Assembly (NCBI GenBank): GCA_052174475.1
Contig: JBQMRO010000042.1
Span: 1 to 64,000, forward strand
Origin: Arsenophonus sp052174475
Lineage (GTDB): Bacteria > Pseudomonadota > Gammaproteobacteria > Enterobacterales > Enterobacteriaceae
DNA length: 64,000 bases
Direction: 5' to 3'
In this document: positions 45,634-54,514 of the stretch, one piece after another
Position numbering within the stretch: position 1 is the stretch's first letter
Layout of the letters: every line of letters begins with the position of its first letter
Made by a program: the position numbers and the translations under genes
Notes under the pieces: model-generated
Told to the model about the DNA's origin: nothing
Databases searched by the model: none
Seen by the model: only the letters and a program-made list of their open reading frames with translations

Positions 45634-46607
45634 AAATAGATCCATTTATTTCGATATTGACTAATATCTTCTGCATTAAATTGCAATGATTTTTTTGGTA
45701 CTGGTATTTGTTGATAAACGTCAACTAAGGGAATGTCAATGACAGGATACATCCAATTGGTTGTCGGTAATGTTTTTTGGAATGTTGGTGAGAGCATAAA
45801 TTGCATGAATTGTTGAGATAGTTTAGGCTGTTTACTCGTTGCTAATCTGGCAGCCACTTCAATTTGCAGGTAGTGCCCCTCACTAAATAGTGCAGCAGCA
45901 TAATTATTTTTTTTATCATTTAATAGATGATAACCTGGTGAAGAGCTATAGCTTAGAACAAAATCACTTTCACCTTTTAAGAGTAATCCATATGATTCGC
46001 TCCAACCCTTGGTAACAGTTACAGTTTTTTTAGCTATTTTTTGCCAAGCTTTTGTACTGTTTTCCCCATAAATTTTTTGTATCCAAAGTAATAACCCTAA
46101 ACCTGGTGTACTGGTACGTGGATCTTGGTAAATAATTTTCCATAATTGGGTGCTATTAATAAGTTCATCGAAACTTTTCGGTATTTCAGTGATCCGTGTT
46201 TTATTATAAATAAAAGCAAAATAACCATAATCGTAAGGGATAAAAATATTGTTATTCCATTTTATAGGTAATTTCAGTTGACTGGTATCAACTTGACTCT
46301 CTATAAATAAGCCCGTTTTTTTTGCCAGATCAATTAAGTTGTTATCAAGTCCGAGAACAATATCAGCTGGGCTATTTTTTCCTTCCATTCTAAGGCGATT
46401 TAATAACGCTACCCCATCATTTAGGCCAATTAACTTTAGTTTACAGTAACATATTTGTTCGAAAGCAGGTTTTATTGCAGGCCCTGGCCCCCAATCTGCA
46501 ATAAAAGAGTAATAAGTGTAAACAGTTAATATAGGTTTTGGTTGGAGAGCAAAAGCTGAACAACAAATTAAGTTAGCACTAACTATTTTTAATAGTAAAT
46601 TCTTCAA
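45606..46607 (-). CDS. thiB: Thiamine-binding periplasmic protein
   Basis: Solute-binding protein (also called TbpA) that captures thiamine, TMP and TPP in the periplasm for ThiPQ. The 333 residues begin with a signal peptide, MKNLLLKIVSANLICCSAFA, followed by mature sequence LTVYTYYSF. The latter resembles the LTVYTYDSF start of the mature E. coli protein. Further conserved text: ADIVLGLDNNL, PYDYGYFAFIYNK, GLGLLLWI and a C-terminal WIYLWQN. First gene of thiBPQ, behind a recognisable TPP riboswitch and promoter. Intact. Confidence 0.95.
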   Translation of the reverse strand: MKNLLLKIVSANLICCSAFALQPKPILTVYTYYSFIADWGPGPAIKPAFEQICYCKLKLIGLNDGVALLNRLRMEGKNSPADIVLGLDNNLIDLAKKTGLFIESQVDTSQLKLPIKWNNNIFIPYDYGYFAFIYNKTRITEIPKSFDELINSTQLWKIIYQDPRTSTPGLGLLLWIQKIYGENSTKAWQKIAKKTVTVTKGWSESYGLLLKGESDFVLSYSSSPGYHLLNDKKNNYAAALFSEGHYLQIEVAARLATSKQPKLSQQFMQFMLSPTFQKTLPTTNWMYPVIDIPLVDVYQQIPVPKKSLQFNAEDISQYRNKWIYLWQNAVSHQ

Positions 46608-46689
46608 TACTAAGTTCTCCTATATGATTAAATCAAAGGAATGCAGAATACAAGGAATAGACAGTTAATGAAGCTATTTATGAATGAAT

Positions 46690-46808
46690 AAATCATTAGG
46701 ATTGCTTAAATCCGTACGACGATGTTAATCGGGATCAGGCTCGATGAGTTTTTCTAGCCAGCTATTAACAACATTAAACTGATAGCTAGAATCTCATTGA
46801 GATGATTT
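46690..46808 (-). promoter_or_regulatory. TPP riboswitch (THI box), eroded, upstream of thiBPQ
   Basis: Read on the minus strand, the leader contains GCCTGATC (46732-46739) then CCGATTAACATCGTCGTACGG (46711-46731). This aligns with the aptamer core ACCTGATC ... TAAT-CCAGCGTAGGG. Helices are present: P1-like AAATCAT/ATGATTT (46690-46696 with 46802-46808), P2-like ATGAG/CTCAT (46744-46748 with 46793-46797), and a long P3 around 46752-46792. The near-invariant CTGAGA is replaced by CTAGAAA, and CCAGCG by ATCGTCG. Ligand binding may therefore be weakened or lost. Confidence 0.72.
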
Positions 46809-46809
46809 T

Positions 46810-46837
46810 ATTGTAAGATGTTATCTTATAATTGCAA
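46810..46837 (-). promoter_or_regulatory. Sigma-70 promoter of thiBPQ
   Basis: On the minus strand TTGCAA (46832-46837) and TACAAT (46810-46815) are spaced by 16 bases. Transcription would begin at about 46803, exactly at the 5' strand of the riboswitch P1 helix, which supports both calls. Confidence 0.6.
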
Positions 46838-46846
46838 ATACTATAT

Positions 46847-46876
46847 TTGATAAAGGATTACTATATAGAGTAATAT
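46847..46876 (+). promoter_or_regulatory. Probable promoter of rppH
   Basis: TTGATA (46847-46852) and TAATAT (46871-46876), spacer 18 bases, 46 bp before the rppH start. Divergent from the thiBPQ promoter. In AT-rich DNA such matches are common, so moderate confidence. Confidence 0.4.
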
Positions 46877-46922
46877 AAAACAATAAGTTATCTTTTAAAT
46901 TTTAACGAGGGGGGGTAGTCAG

Positions 46923-47456
46923 ATGGTTGACAATGATGGCTACCGCCCGAATGTAGGAATTGTAATTTGTAATCGGCAAGGTCAAGTATTATGGGCTCGT
47001 CGCTACGGGAAGCGTTCATGGCAGTTCCCTCAAGGAGGGATTAATCCTGAAGAATTGTTAGAACAGGCAATGTATCGGGAATTATTCGAAGAGGTTGGGT
47101 TGTATCATAAAGATGTTAAAATATTGACATCTACCCGGAACTGGTTACGGTACAAATTACCTAAACGTTTAGTGCGTTTGGATACAAAGCCAGTTTGTAT
47201 AGGTCAAAAGCAACGTTGGTTTTTGTTACAATTACTTTGTAATGAGCATAATATTAATGTGCAAATAAGTAAAACGCCTGAATTTGATAGTTGGCGTTGG
47301 GTGAGTTATTGGTATCCTATTCGTCAGGTTGTTTCTTTTAAGCGTGATGTTTATCGACGCGTTATGAAAGAATTTGCTCCAATGGTTATTTCACTGCAAA
47401 ATAGTGCAGTGACATCAAATAAGAGATCCACCTATAGACTTAATGTAGCTAAATGA
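46923..47456 (+). CDS. rppH: RNA pyrophosphohydrolase
   Basis: Nudix enzyme that removes pyrophosphate from 5'-triphosphate mRNA ends, opening them to RNase E decay. The 177 residues align with E. coli RppH nearly end to end: N-terminal DGYRPNVGIVICNRQGQVLW, WQFPQGGI, the Nudix box spanning about 38-60 with RELFEEVGL and glutamates 53, 56 and 57, then STRNWLRYKLPKRLVR and FKRDVYRRVMKEFAP. A G-rich ribosome site (GAGGGGGGG, 46907-46915) precedes ATG 46923. In E. coli ptsP and lgt follow; here ptsP is gone and lgt comes next. Confidence 0.97.
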   Translation: MVDNDGYRPNVGIVICNRQGQVLWARRYGKRSWQFPQGGINPEELLEQAMYRELFEEVGLYHKDVKILTSTRNWLRYKLPKRLVRLDTKPVCIGQKQRWFLLQLLCNEHNINVQISKTPEFDSWRWVSYWYPIRQVVSFKRDVYRRVMKEFAPMVISLQNSAVTSNKRSTYRLNVAK

Positions 47457-47512
47457 ATTTATTAAAAGCATATTAATTTTAATAGCTAATTTTGTCAGTT
47501 TGAAACTGATGG

Positions 47513-47548
47513 AAGAGTAGTGAATGTTACTCTTGTTTATTTTTTTTA
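47513..47548 (+). terminator. Probable terminator after rppH
   Basis: AAGAGTA (47513-47519) pairs with TACTCTT (47528-47534), followed by GTTTATTTTTTTT. Lies about 60 bp after the rppH stop. Confidence 0.6.
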
Positions 47549-47550
47549 AA

Positions 47551-47601
47551 ATTTAATTTGTAAAACACAAATTAAATAGATTTATTGATGAATCTATTTA
47601 A
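47551..47601 (+). promoter_or_regulatory. Two overlapping, mutually exclusive hairpins before lgt
   Basis: Stem 1: 47551-47561 with 47567-47577, 11 perfect pairs, loop AAAAC. Stem 2: 47572-47582 with 47591-47601, 11 perfect pairs. They share 47572-47577, so only one can form at a time. They lie in the short spacer that replaced ptsP, 70-120 bp before lgt. Attenuation is possible but unproven. Confidence 0.5.
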
Positions 47602-47674
47602 TAGAATTCCATTAGATTTTAAATCGTATTCAATCACGCAATTATATCAAGTTTTATAAAATTAAAGAGTGAAG

Positions 47675-48556
47675 ATGATGAATAGTAGTTATATTGTGTT
47701 TCCTAATATTAATCCTGTTATATTCTCGATTGGTCCGATAACTCTTCATTGGTATGGGTTGATGTATTTGGTAGGATTTGTTTTTGCTCTATGGCTGGGA
47801 AAGCGTAGAGCCAGCAAAGCAAATAGCGGTTGGATGAAAAATGAAGTTGAAAATTTGCTCTATATTAGTTTCTTAGGTGTATTTATCGGTGGGCGTTTAG
47901 GCTATCTTATATTTTATAATCTACCAGCCTTTCTAAACAATCCTTTATATTTATTTAAAGTTTGGGCCGGAGGAATGTCTTTTCATGGTGGGCTAATTGG
48001 CGTGATATGTGCCATATGGTTGTATGCATGTAGAGCCCGTTGTCATTTTTTTTATGTTGCCGATTTTGTTGCGCCATTAATTCCATTTGGATTAGGTATG
48101 GGGCGTATAGGTAATTTTATTAATGGCGAACTTTGGGGACGTGTAACATTAAACACCCCATGGGCAATGTTATTCCCAGGATCATTGGGAGATGATGTTC
48201 AGGTTATTAGTCAAGACCCTTCTTTATTACCTATTTTAGAGCAATTTGGTGTATTACCACGACATCCTTCTCAACTTTATGAGATGTTTTTTGAAGGGCT
48301 TATTTTATTTATTATTTTAAATTTATTTATTCGCAAGCCCCGCCAAATTGGCAGTGTATCAGGATTATTTTTGATTAGTTATGGTGTTTTTCGTATTATT
48401 ATTGAATTTTTCCGTCAGCCGGATTCGCAGTTGGGATTATTTGGTGGTCTAAGTATGGGACAAATTTTATCAATTCCTATGATCATTATTGGTATTTTTA
48501 TGATGATCTGGGCCTATAAGAAAGATAGTCATTGTAGAAATTATTTAATTATTTAA
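47675..48556 (+). CDS. lgt: Phosphatidylglycerol-prolipoprotein diacylglyceryl transferase
   Basis: Inner-membrane enzyme that moves a diacylglyceryl group from phosphatidylglycerol to the lipobox cysteine of prolipoproteins, the first step of lipoprotein maturation. The 293 residues contain seven membrane segments. Conserved blocks are LHWYGLMYLVGF, GGRLGYLIFYN, FHGGLIGV with H104, and the Lgt signature GRIGNFINGELWGR with R143 (about 142-155). RHPSQLYE and FRIIIEFFRQPD are also present. Three in-frame starts exist (GTG 47669, ATG 47675, ATG 47678); AGAG at 47666-47669 favours 47675 or 47678. In E. coli thyA follows directly; here 3.3 kb of dead repeats separates them. Confidence 0.96.
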   Translation: MMNSSYIVFPNINPVIFSIGPITLHWYGLMYLVGFVFALWLGKRRASKANSGWMKNEVENLLYISFLGVFIGGRLGYLIFYNLPAFLNNPLYLFKVWAGGMSFHGGLIGVICAIWLYACRARCHFFYVADFVAPLIPFGLGMGRIGNFINGELWGRVTLNTPWAMLFPGSLGDDVQVISQDPSLLPILEQFGVLPRHPSQLYEMFFEGLILFIILNLFIRKPRQIGSVSGLFLISYGVFRIIIEFFRQPDSQLGLFGGLSMGQILSIPMIIIGIFMMIWAYKKDSHCRNYLII

Positions 48557-49580
48557 GTACGTAGCACTGTGGTATGAGCGCCGCCACTACACTACTTTTG
48601 TGATATTCATGATCTGAGTACTGTCTTTATTTTGCGATATGTTAATTTTTTTAAGAGATTCATCTAGATGCCTCGGAATAAATCTTATAAAATGTAAATC
48701 AGCTAAATTAGGAAGCTAACACGCAATTTCACGTATTACAGCACATGTTTACCCGAACTGATTTATGTTCTCACTTTCCTCAAATTAATGATCATAGACC
48801 AATTAAATTTTTAATAACACTCAAATAGGCTATGCAGCAATTCATATAATTCTTGATTCTCAATTTTTGACACGCAAGTATTTCCGTATTTCCGTATTTA
48901 CTCACAGTTGTTAGAGATTTTAAACAACGCCAAGACTAAGCTAATGACGCTGATAAAATTGCATTAAGAAGTAATAACTGAAAATATGCTTCCCGATGAA
49001 TTCATCTATTATAGAGAACTAGGGATAATTTCCATCTTCTTTGCCTCCTGGCAAAAGCACAACGATATCCTGGGCTGATAGACATTAGAAATGTAGACAG
49101 AATGACGATTTTTATTTCTATAAAATATATACAGAGAGTAATTTACTACATGTATATCTCCTTTCGCCAAACTAAACTGCTTTTCACCATTGATGACGAG
49201 TGAAATAACTTTCTTAAAAACATGCTGAAAATGTAAACTTGGGGTATATCTATTTGTAGAATAAATGCTTGCTTGAATAATTTGTGTCAGGCTGGATGTC
49301 AAATGACTACTGCTGTAATTCTCTTTAATATTCCCAACAGTTATTTTCTGCTAAAGCTGTAAGTTAAAAGCCTGTAGTTCATGAGACTTCAAATATATTG
49401 AACAGTGATTCCCACAGCAGGTTCAAGTTTTATTCGATTGCAACTCGCAACTCATTACTTTTACTATACCCTATCTTCTTTGGTCTTTTTAATAATAACT
49501 ATCGCTACTAAAATCTCTGTTTTGCGCTGTGCTAACTTATACTATGCTGCAGTGGGCATCTAAATAGGTATTGAAATTGG
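48557..49580 (-). repeat. Unidentified dispersed repeat R5, copy 3
   Basis: Reverse complement aligns with 34555-35480 along most of its length. It shows GCCCACTGCAGCATAG versus GCCCACTACAGTGGATAG at the start. Near the middle, the open stretch 49009-49302 contains VINGEKQFSLAKGDIHVVNY, and copy 2 reads similar text in broken frames. The end hairpin is at about 48563-48598: a 12-pair stem with one mismatch and several G-T pairs. No recognised family. Confidence 0.5.
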
Positions 49581-49754
49581 TATTTTCTGTACTTTTCACA
49601 TTCGTCCTCGACAACTTAATAAAAATCTGCATGTTTATATCTCCTGTCACCGTAGCAATCTGAATATTAAAGATGCTGTATGGCGTGAGTTATTTTTCAA
49701 AAAAAGAGCGATCAAAGGGGATCCTGGTGAGATGCTGTTATCCGGCTGCTGCAT

Positions 49755-51165
49755 CACATCTAAGAGTTATTAGCATATCTGCTATATAACGGTTAAAAGA
49801 TTACGTTTCACTCTGATGTTTCATTAATATATTCTCCATCCTTAAATTGGATGTTATTATCATCAGGATCAGTCAGCAGATCAAATCCACTTTAGTTTCA
49901 GTTCTAGCTATTTTAGTAGATGGAAGTAGCTTAAATAGTATTGAAAGGTTGTTTTCTCGAAAGGTAGTGCTTTCACGCTTCTGCTTCATAGCCTCACTGT
50001 CACAAAAACCAACTCAATCGGATTTGTCCTTCTTATTGACGCCAAGTGTACTAACTGGAAGCATGGAATGCCAGCCATTCTTCTCGCTATTTTTTCACCC
50101 TCTTATCACTGCACAGGATACTCTGAAAATCTTACCAATAAAAATATCAAGAGTTTTAATCAAAGGCATCACAGCTCTCTCCTAGCTAGACCTCCATAAT
50201 CTCACCATTAACTTTCAGTGCTGCGTGCCTTTGGGGAGTGAAGGTAGCAGATGAGCTATTTTGTATACCAAATAGCATTTATTCTGCGTATCCGGGAATA
50301 TCTTTGCTGTTGCATTTAAAATCAAAGTCACCGTCTATCGTACTAAGCCACTATGGATACAGTTAAACTCTGCGCTCGCAGGTCGTTAATAAGTTCGATC
50401 TAGTCGCTTCTAACTTTTAATATGCATCCTTGACTGCAGTTATTTCCCTTTACCATCCAAATTGGCGCCGTCGCCGGTAATAACCAAGCAGGAAAAGGCG
50501 ATCAGCTTGCCTGACAGAACAGTTATGCCTTTAGTCAAGAAAAAACATAACGCGCATTGCTTAAATCACGAAAAAAAGTGAGGGTGGCAGCATACCTTGT
50601 GTGCACTTTTTTAGTCATTGCTGTTTCAGTTTGTTGATGGTCTTTGGCAGGAGAAGACCATGTGCTTCTTACTAAGAATTGCTGTAGAGCTTCGTAAAAA
50701 TTACGGGTGAATATCTATAGAGCAGTCATGCTAGAAACTTTTCGCTATTTTATAAGCTTCAAATAAGGCGGTAGCAACAAGCTGTTGTGGTATATTCCGT
50801 TATAACTGTAATCTACTGATCTTAGGAACTTTAATTTCAATATCGTTAATATTAATCTGTATGATTCGCTGTGGTACATAACCGTTACAGTCTATAGGCA
50901 ATAACGCCTGTTGACAAGGCAGTATTCATGGCGTTATCGCAACTATGCTTTAAAATAAGCCTAAAAAGTGCTGTCTATCAGCTGTTTGCCACCATTACGG
51001 ATGAATTCATGCAATGGAATCAGGGTAATATCTGCTTTGCAGATACATGTATAAGGTAAACTTTTTCATGATGTATCATCTCTCTGTTGTTAAAATCATT
51101 CATGAAATTAATTAACAGGATACAGCACCATCTCCGAATTTTTATATATCATAAATGAGTATATA
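49755..51165 (-). mobile_element. IS256-family transposase remnant
   Basis: Begins GAGTTATTAGCATATCTGC (49756), continues TCACTCTGATGTTTCATTAA, and ends with ATGTATCATCTCTCTGTTGTT near 51069 and the outer end near 51160. Collinear with the other minus copies; all frames broken. Confidence 0.7.
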
Positions 51166-51204
51166 GAACTAATAGTTATGACATGATAAATCTCAGTACT
51201 CTTT

Positions 51205-51660
51205 CTAGTCCTTCTGTATATCTGCGCTACAAGAAAACGGCGGAAGCGTTTTATCTGAAGGTATAAGTACGGACTTACTGGAGAAAGTAAATTTCGATAA
51301 AAAGATGAAAATGGGTGTGATATAATATGAAATACCTCTGGCGCTATACCTTAAACGGATCATCAGTATCGCATCAAAACTGCGCATTAGCAAGATGAAA
51401 GTGGTTATGCATCATACTATAACCAGTAAACTAAGTAATACTAGCAGTAGACTTTTCCCATGATACAAAAGAGGATGATCGGACACTGTGTTAACCATAT
51501 TCGGCAAGGCATTTCAAAATATTGCATTACAATAATTTATTGTCAAATCCTCAACGAGGCACATTATTACCGAAGGTGTGAAGGCGATGAAGATAACGGT
51601 TCGCAAAAAATTAGGGTTATTAAAAGCTAAACCTTAGGGTTAATATCTCTAAGGTTATAG
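51205..51660 (+). mobile_element. IS91-family transposase remnant (copy 3)
   Basis: Frame-hopping translation gives MKYLWRYTLNGSSVSHQNC (compare K-Y-L-G-R-Y-L-K-R-P-P-V-S-A-S-x-L) and then VDFSHD. ARHFKILHYNNLLSNPQRGT and LLPKVYEGDED follow, matching the IS91 end (A-R-H-F-K-x-V-R-Y-Y-G-F-L-S-N-R-x-R-G-x-L-L-P-K-V-Y). Opposite orientation to copies 1 and 2. Confidence 0.7.
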
Positions 51661-51884
51661 CATTATTTGAAGAATAAATACTCCGATAAAATTTTCACTT
51701 ACAATAAACCCAATAAATTGGTTCTATCTTATTTTAGTAAGAAGGGGTAGCTTTTTATCTTCTATTGAAAGAGCGATTTAATTTTTTAACCATTAAGATA
51801 GAAAAAAGTAAATAGCAGCAGATTTTAATACGGTTTTTTATTTATAGCTTTAAATAGATAATAGATTCTAAGTGAGTAATAATA

Positions 51885-52736
51885 ATGAAACAATATCTAG
51901 ATTTATGTCACCGTATTATTGATGAAGGTCAATGGGTTGAAAATAAACGCACAGGTGCTCGGTGTTTAACAATTATTAATGTTGATTTTGAATATCATGT
52001 CGCAAATAACCAGTTTCCTTTAATTACAACTCGTAAAAGTTTTTATAAAGTGGCTATTGCTGAATTATTAGGTTACTTAAGAGGTTATTCTAACGCTGCA
52101 CAATTTCGAGATATTGGTTGTAATACATGGAATGCTAATGCGAATGAAAATCAGGTATGGATTAATAATCCAAACCGTAAAGGTGAAGATGACATGGGGC
52201 GGGTTTATGGTGTTCAGGGGCGATCATGGTGGCGTCCTGATGGTAGTTATTTAGATCAGCTACAAAAAGTTATTAGCAACCTTTCGGTTGGAATAGATGA
52301 TCGTTCAGAGACAGTCACTTTTTATAATCCAGGTGAATTTGATTTAGGCTGTTTGCGTCCTTGTATGCATACGCACACTTTTTCTCTTTTAGCTGACACT
52401 CTGTATTTAACTTCATACCAACGTAGTTGTGATGTTCCTTTAGGGTTAAACTTTAATCAAATTCAATGTTTTGTTTTACTGGCGCTTTTTGCTCAGATAA
52501 TGGGTTACAAACCAGGTAAGGCTTACCATAAAATAATAAATGCTCACATTTATGAAAATCAACTCTCGATTATACGAGATATTCAATTGAAGCGGACTCC
52601 ATATTCTTTACCGCAGCTGCGCATTAACCCTGATATTAAGACATTAAAAGATATTGAAACTTGGGTAAGTAGTGATGATTTTGAAGTTATTGGTTATCAA
52701 TATCATGATGCAATTAAATATCCCTTTACGGTATGA
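51885..52736 (+). CDS. thyA: Thymidylate synthase (long, 283-residue type)
   Basis: Makes dTMP from dUMP with methylene-tetrahydrofolate, the only de novo route to thymidylate. Conserved blocks are RTGARCLT, FPLITTRKSF, GRVYGVQGRSW, the catalytic LRPCMHTH with C160, the dUMP-binding QRSCDVPLGLNFN (179-191) and AHIYENQL. E. coli ThyA has 264 residues and differs at many of these sites (for example VTTKRCHL and LAPCHAFF). This protein is of the longer class known from Vibrio and other gammaproteobacteria. It occupies the thyA position after lgt, as in E. coli. Intact, flanked by dead IS91 and IS256 copies. Confidence 0.95.
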   Translation: MKQYLDLCHRIIDEGQWVENKRTGARCLTIINVDFEYHVANNQFPLITTRKSFYKVAIAELLGYLRGYSNAAQFRDIGCNTWNANANENQVWINNPNRKGEDDMGRVYGVQGRSWWRPDGSYLDQLQKVISNLSVGIDDRSETVTFYNPGEFDLGCLRPCMHTHTFSLLADTLYLTSYQRSCDVPLGLNFNQIQCFVLLALFAQIMGYKPGKAYHKIINAHIYENQLSIIRDIQLKRTPYSLPQLRINPDIKTLKDIETWVSSDDFEVIGYQYHDAIKYPFTV

Positions 52737-52766
52737 GAATTTTTATTGGTTACTATAATCTCAACA

Positions 52767-52801
52767 TGAGATAAGATAACTCTTATCTTATTGATATTTT
52801 T
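52767..52801 (+). terminator. Possible terminator after thyA
   Basis: AGATAAGA (52769-52776) pairs with TCTTATCT (52781-52788), extendable by two pairs, with a TAAC loop and a T-rich stretch soon after. Lies 30 bp after the thyA stop. AT-rich stem, moderate support. Confidence 0.5.
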
Positions 52802-52844
52802 AATTAATATTATGATTGAATTAGTAAAGAGTATACCTATTTTT

Positions 52845-54240
52845 TTGGTGTATATGATTTCGAATATCCTGACGTATCTTGCTGATTAATTTCGTGATTG
52901 ATCTTAACAACAGAGAGATATCTTATAATTTTTACCCATACAGATATCCGTGAAATCAGATATTACCGTGATTCCTTTCATGAACTCATACGTAATGGTG
53001 TGCCAGGTAAAGCTGATAGGGCACACCCTGTTAAGGCGGAGATCGAAGCCATGCTGCCACAATACCCTGAACATTACCTTGTTGTAGTAGTGAGGGGTCC
53101 TTCATGCTATTATCTATAACGGTTATTTAATTTATCATAGTGAATACCATATAGATTGATATTAGGGATGTTGAGATTAAAGTGCCAAGATTAGGATCGT
53201 AAGGACAACGGAATACGCTTCTAAAATTTTTTGCTACTGCCTTATCTGAAGCGTACAAAAAACGTTAAAAAGTTCATATTCTTAGATGGTAGAAATTGGA
53301 AGCATCTACACTGGTGATTTTTATGAAGCCCTTATCGCTTCTTGGTAAAATACATGGTAGTAGTAACCCCTTTCTTGCCGGAGAGGTCATTAACAGACTG
53401 AAATAGGAATAGTTTGAAGAGAATAGGTAATGACGGCTGTGTAATTTAAGCGATACGCGTTATGTTTTTTAACTGAAAGCATATAACGTTCTGTCAAGCA
53501 AGATGATCACCTTTACCTCTTGATCATTGCCAGCGACACTGAGCATGAACGTAAAAAGATCATTGCAGTTTAAGATAGTTGTAAGAGTCAGAAAGCGCGC
53601 TGGGCTAAATTCTTTAATAGCTGGTGAGCGCGGAGCTCAACCGTATTTCCTAAACTTGGTACGAGGATGCATTATTTGGTTTTTTAGAATAAAATAGAAA
53701 AGATATTACAGAATATGTAGCACCAACGCTGCTGGATATATAAAATAAGTAATACACTGCCTCTACTACCTAAAGACATATAACTAAAAGTTAAAGTTGA
53801 ACTGTTGGAGATTTTGCGAGAAGAGAGAGTAGGGATTGCTGCTAACAAAATCTTTGATATTTGTTGGGAAAGCTTCAATGCATCCTGTAGCAATGAAGCA
53901 GTTGGAGAAAGAGTGAAAAGAATAGTTCGTATTTTACGGTTTTTCGTTAGTACACTAGGGATCAATAAGAACAAAAATCCGATTGAATCATTTTTGCAAC
54001 AGTGAGGTTATGAAGCTGATGAACGAAGCACTGTAGTTATAGAAAAACAAACATTTTAATGGTATTTAAGGTACTTTTGTCTACTCAGAAAAGCTAGAAC
54101 AAGCTTAATTAGAGTTGACATGTTGATTCTGTGGTGACAAACAACCTCCCATTTAATGAAGGAGAATAGATTCACAAAGCATCAGAGTAGAATTTAGCCT
54201 GATCGATATATACTAGATTTTTGTTAATAACTTTGATTAA
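52845..54240 (+). mobile_element. IS256-family transposase remnant (plus strand)
   Basis: The best-preserved translation of the family in the window. IYTGDFYEALIASW-like text lies near 53305-53345, followed by GEVINRLK near 53384. LIIASDTEHERKKIIAV lies near 53523-53570, matching the IS256 G-x-x-x-x-G-R-K-E-L-L-A-V region. Farther on GVEILEEERV-like and NKNKNPIESFLQQ are visible (53965-54003, the N-P-I-E-S block). The element ends near 54230 with ACTAGATTTTTGTTAATAACT. Interrupted by stops. Confidence 0.72.
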
Positions 54241-54514
54241 AAGATTATATAAATGATTTCATTAGATATTTTAAAATTTTGAATAAAACAGTAATTTTTA
54301 TTAAAAAATTTCAGATTAGAAAAGATTTCAAAATATCAACTAATATTAGTTATAGAACATTAATATATAAAATATTAAACAGCTAAAAGAAAAACAGCGC
54401 CAGAATTAACAATAAAAAATATTTTAGTTTTGTTTTAATAGGTATCTCTTGAGTCTTAGCAGACTCTTGTTAGTCAGTGCAATGGTTTTCGACTTACTCT
54501 ACATGTTAATCTTC
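54241..54514. other. Short AT-rich spacer between two IS256 remnants
   Basis: No gene; A/T runs with no recognisable signal. Confidence 0.4.

Noticed and set aside
49009..49302. 97-codon open frame as a new gene
   Set aside because: It falls inside repeat R5 and the aligned copies are closed in the same frame; kept only as part of R5.
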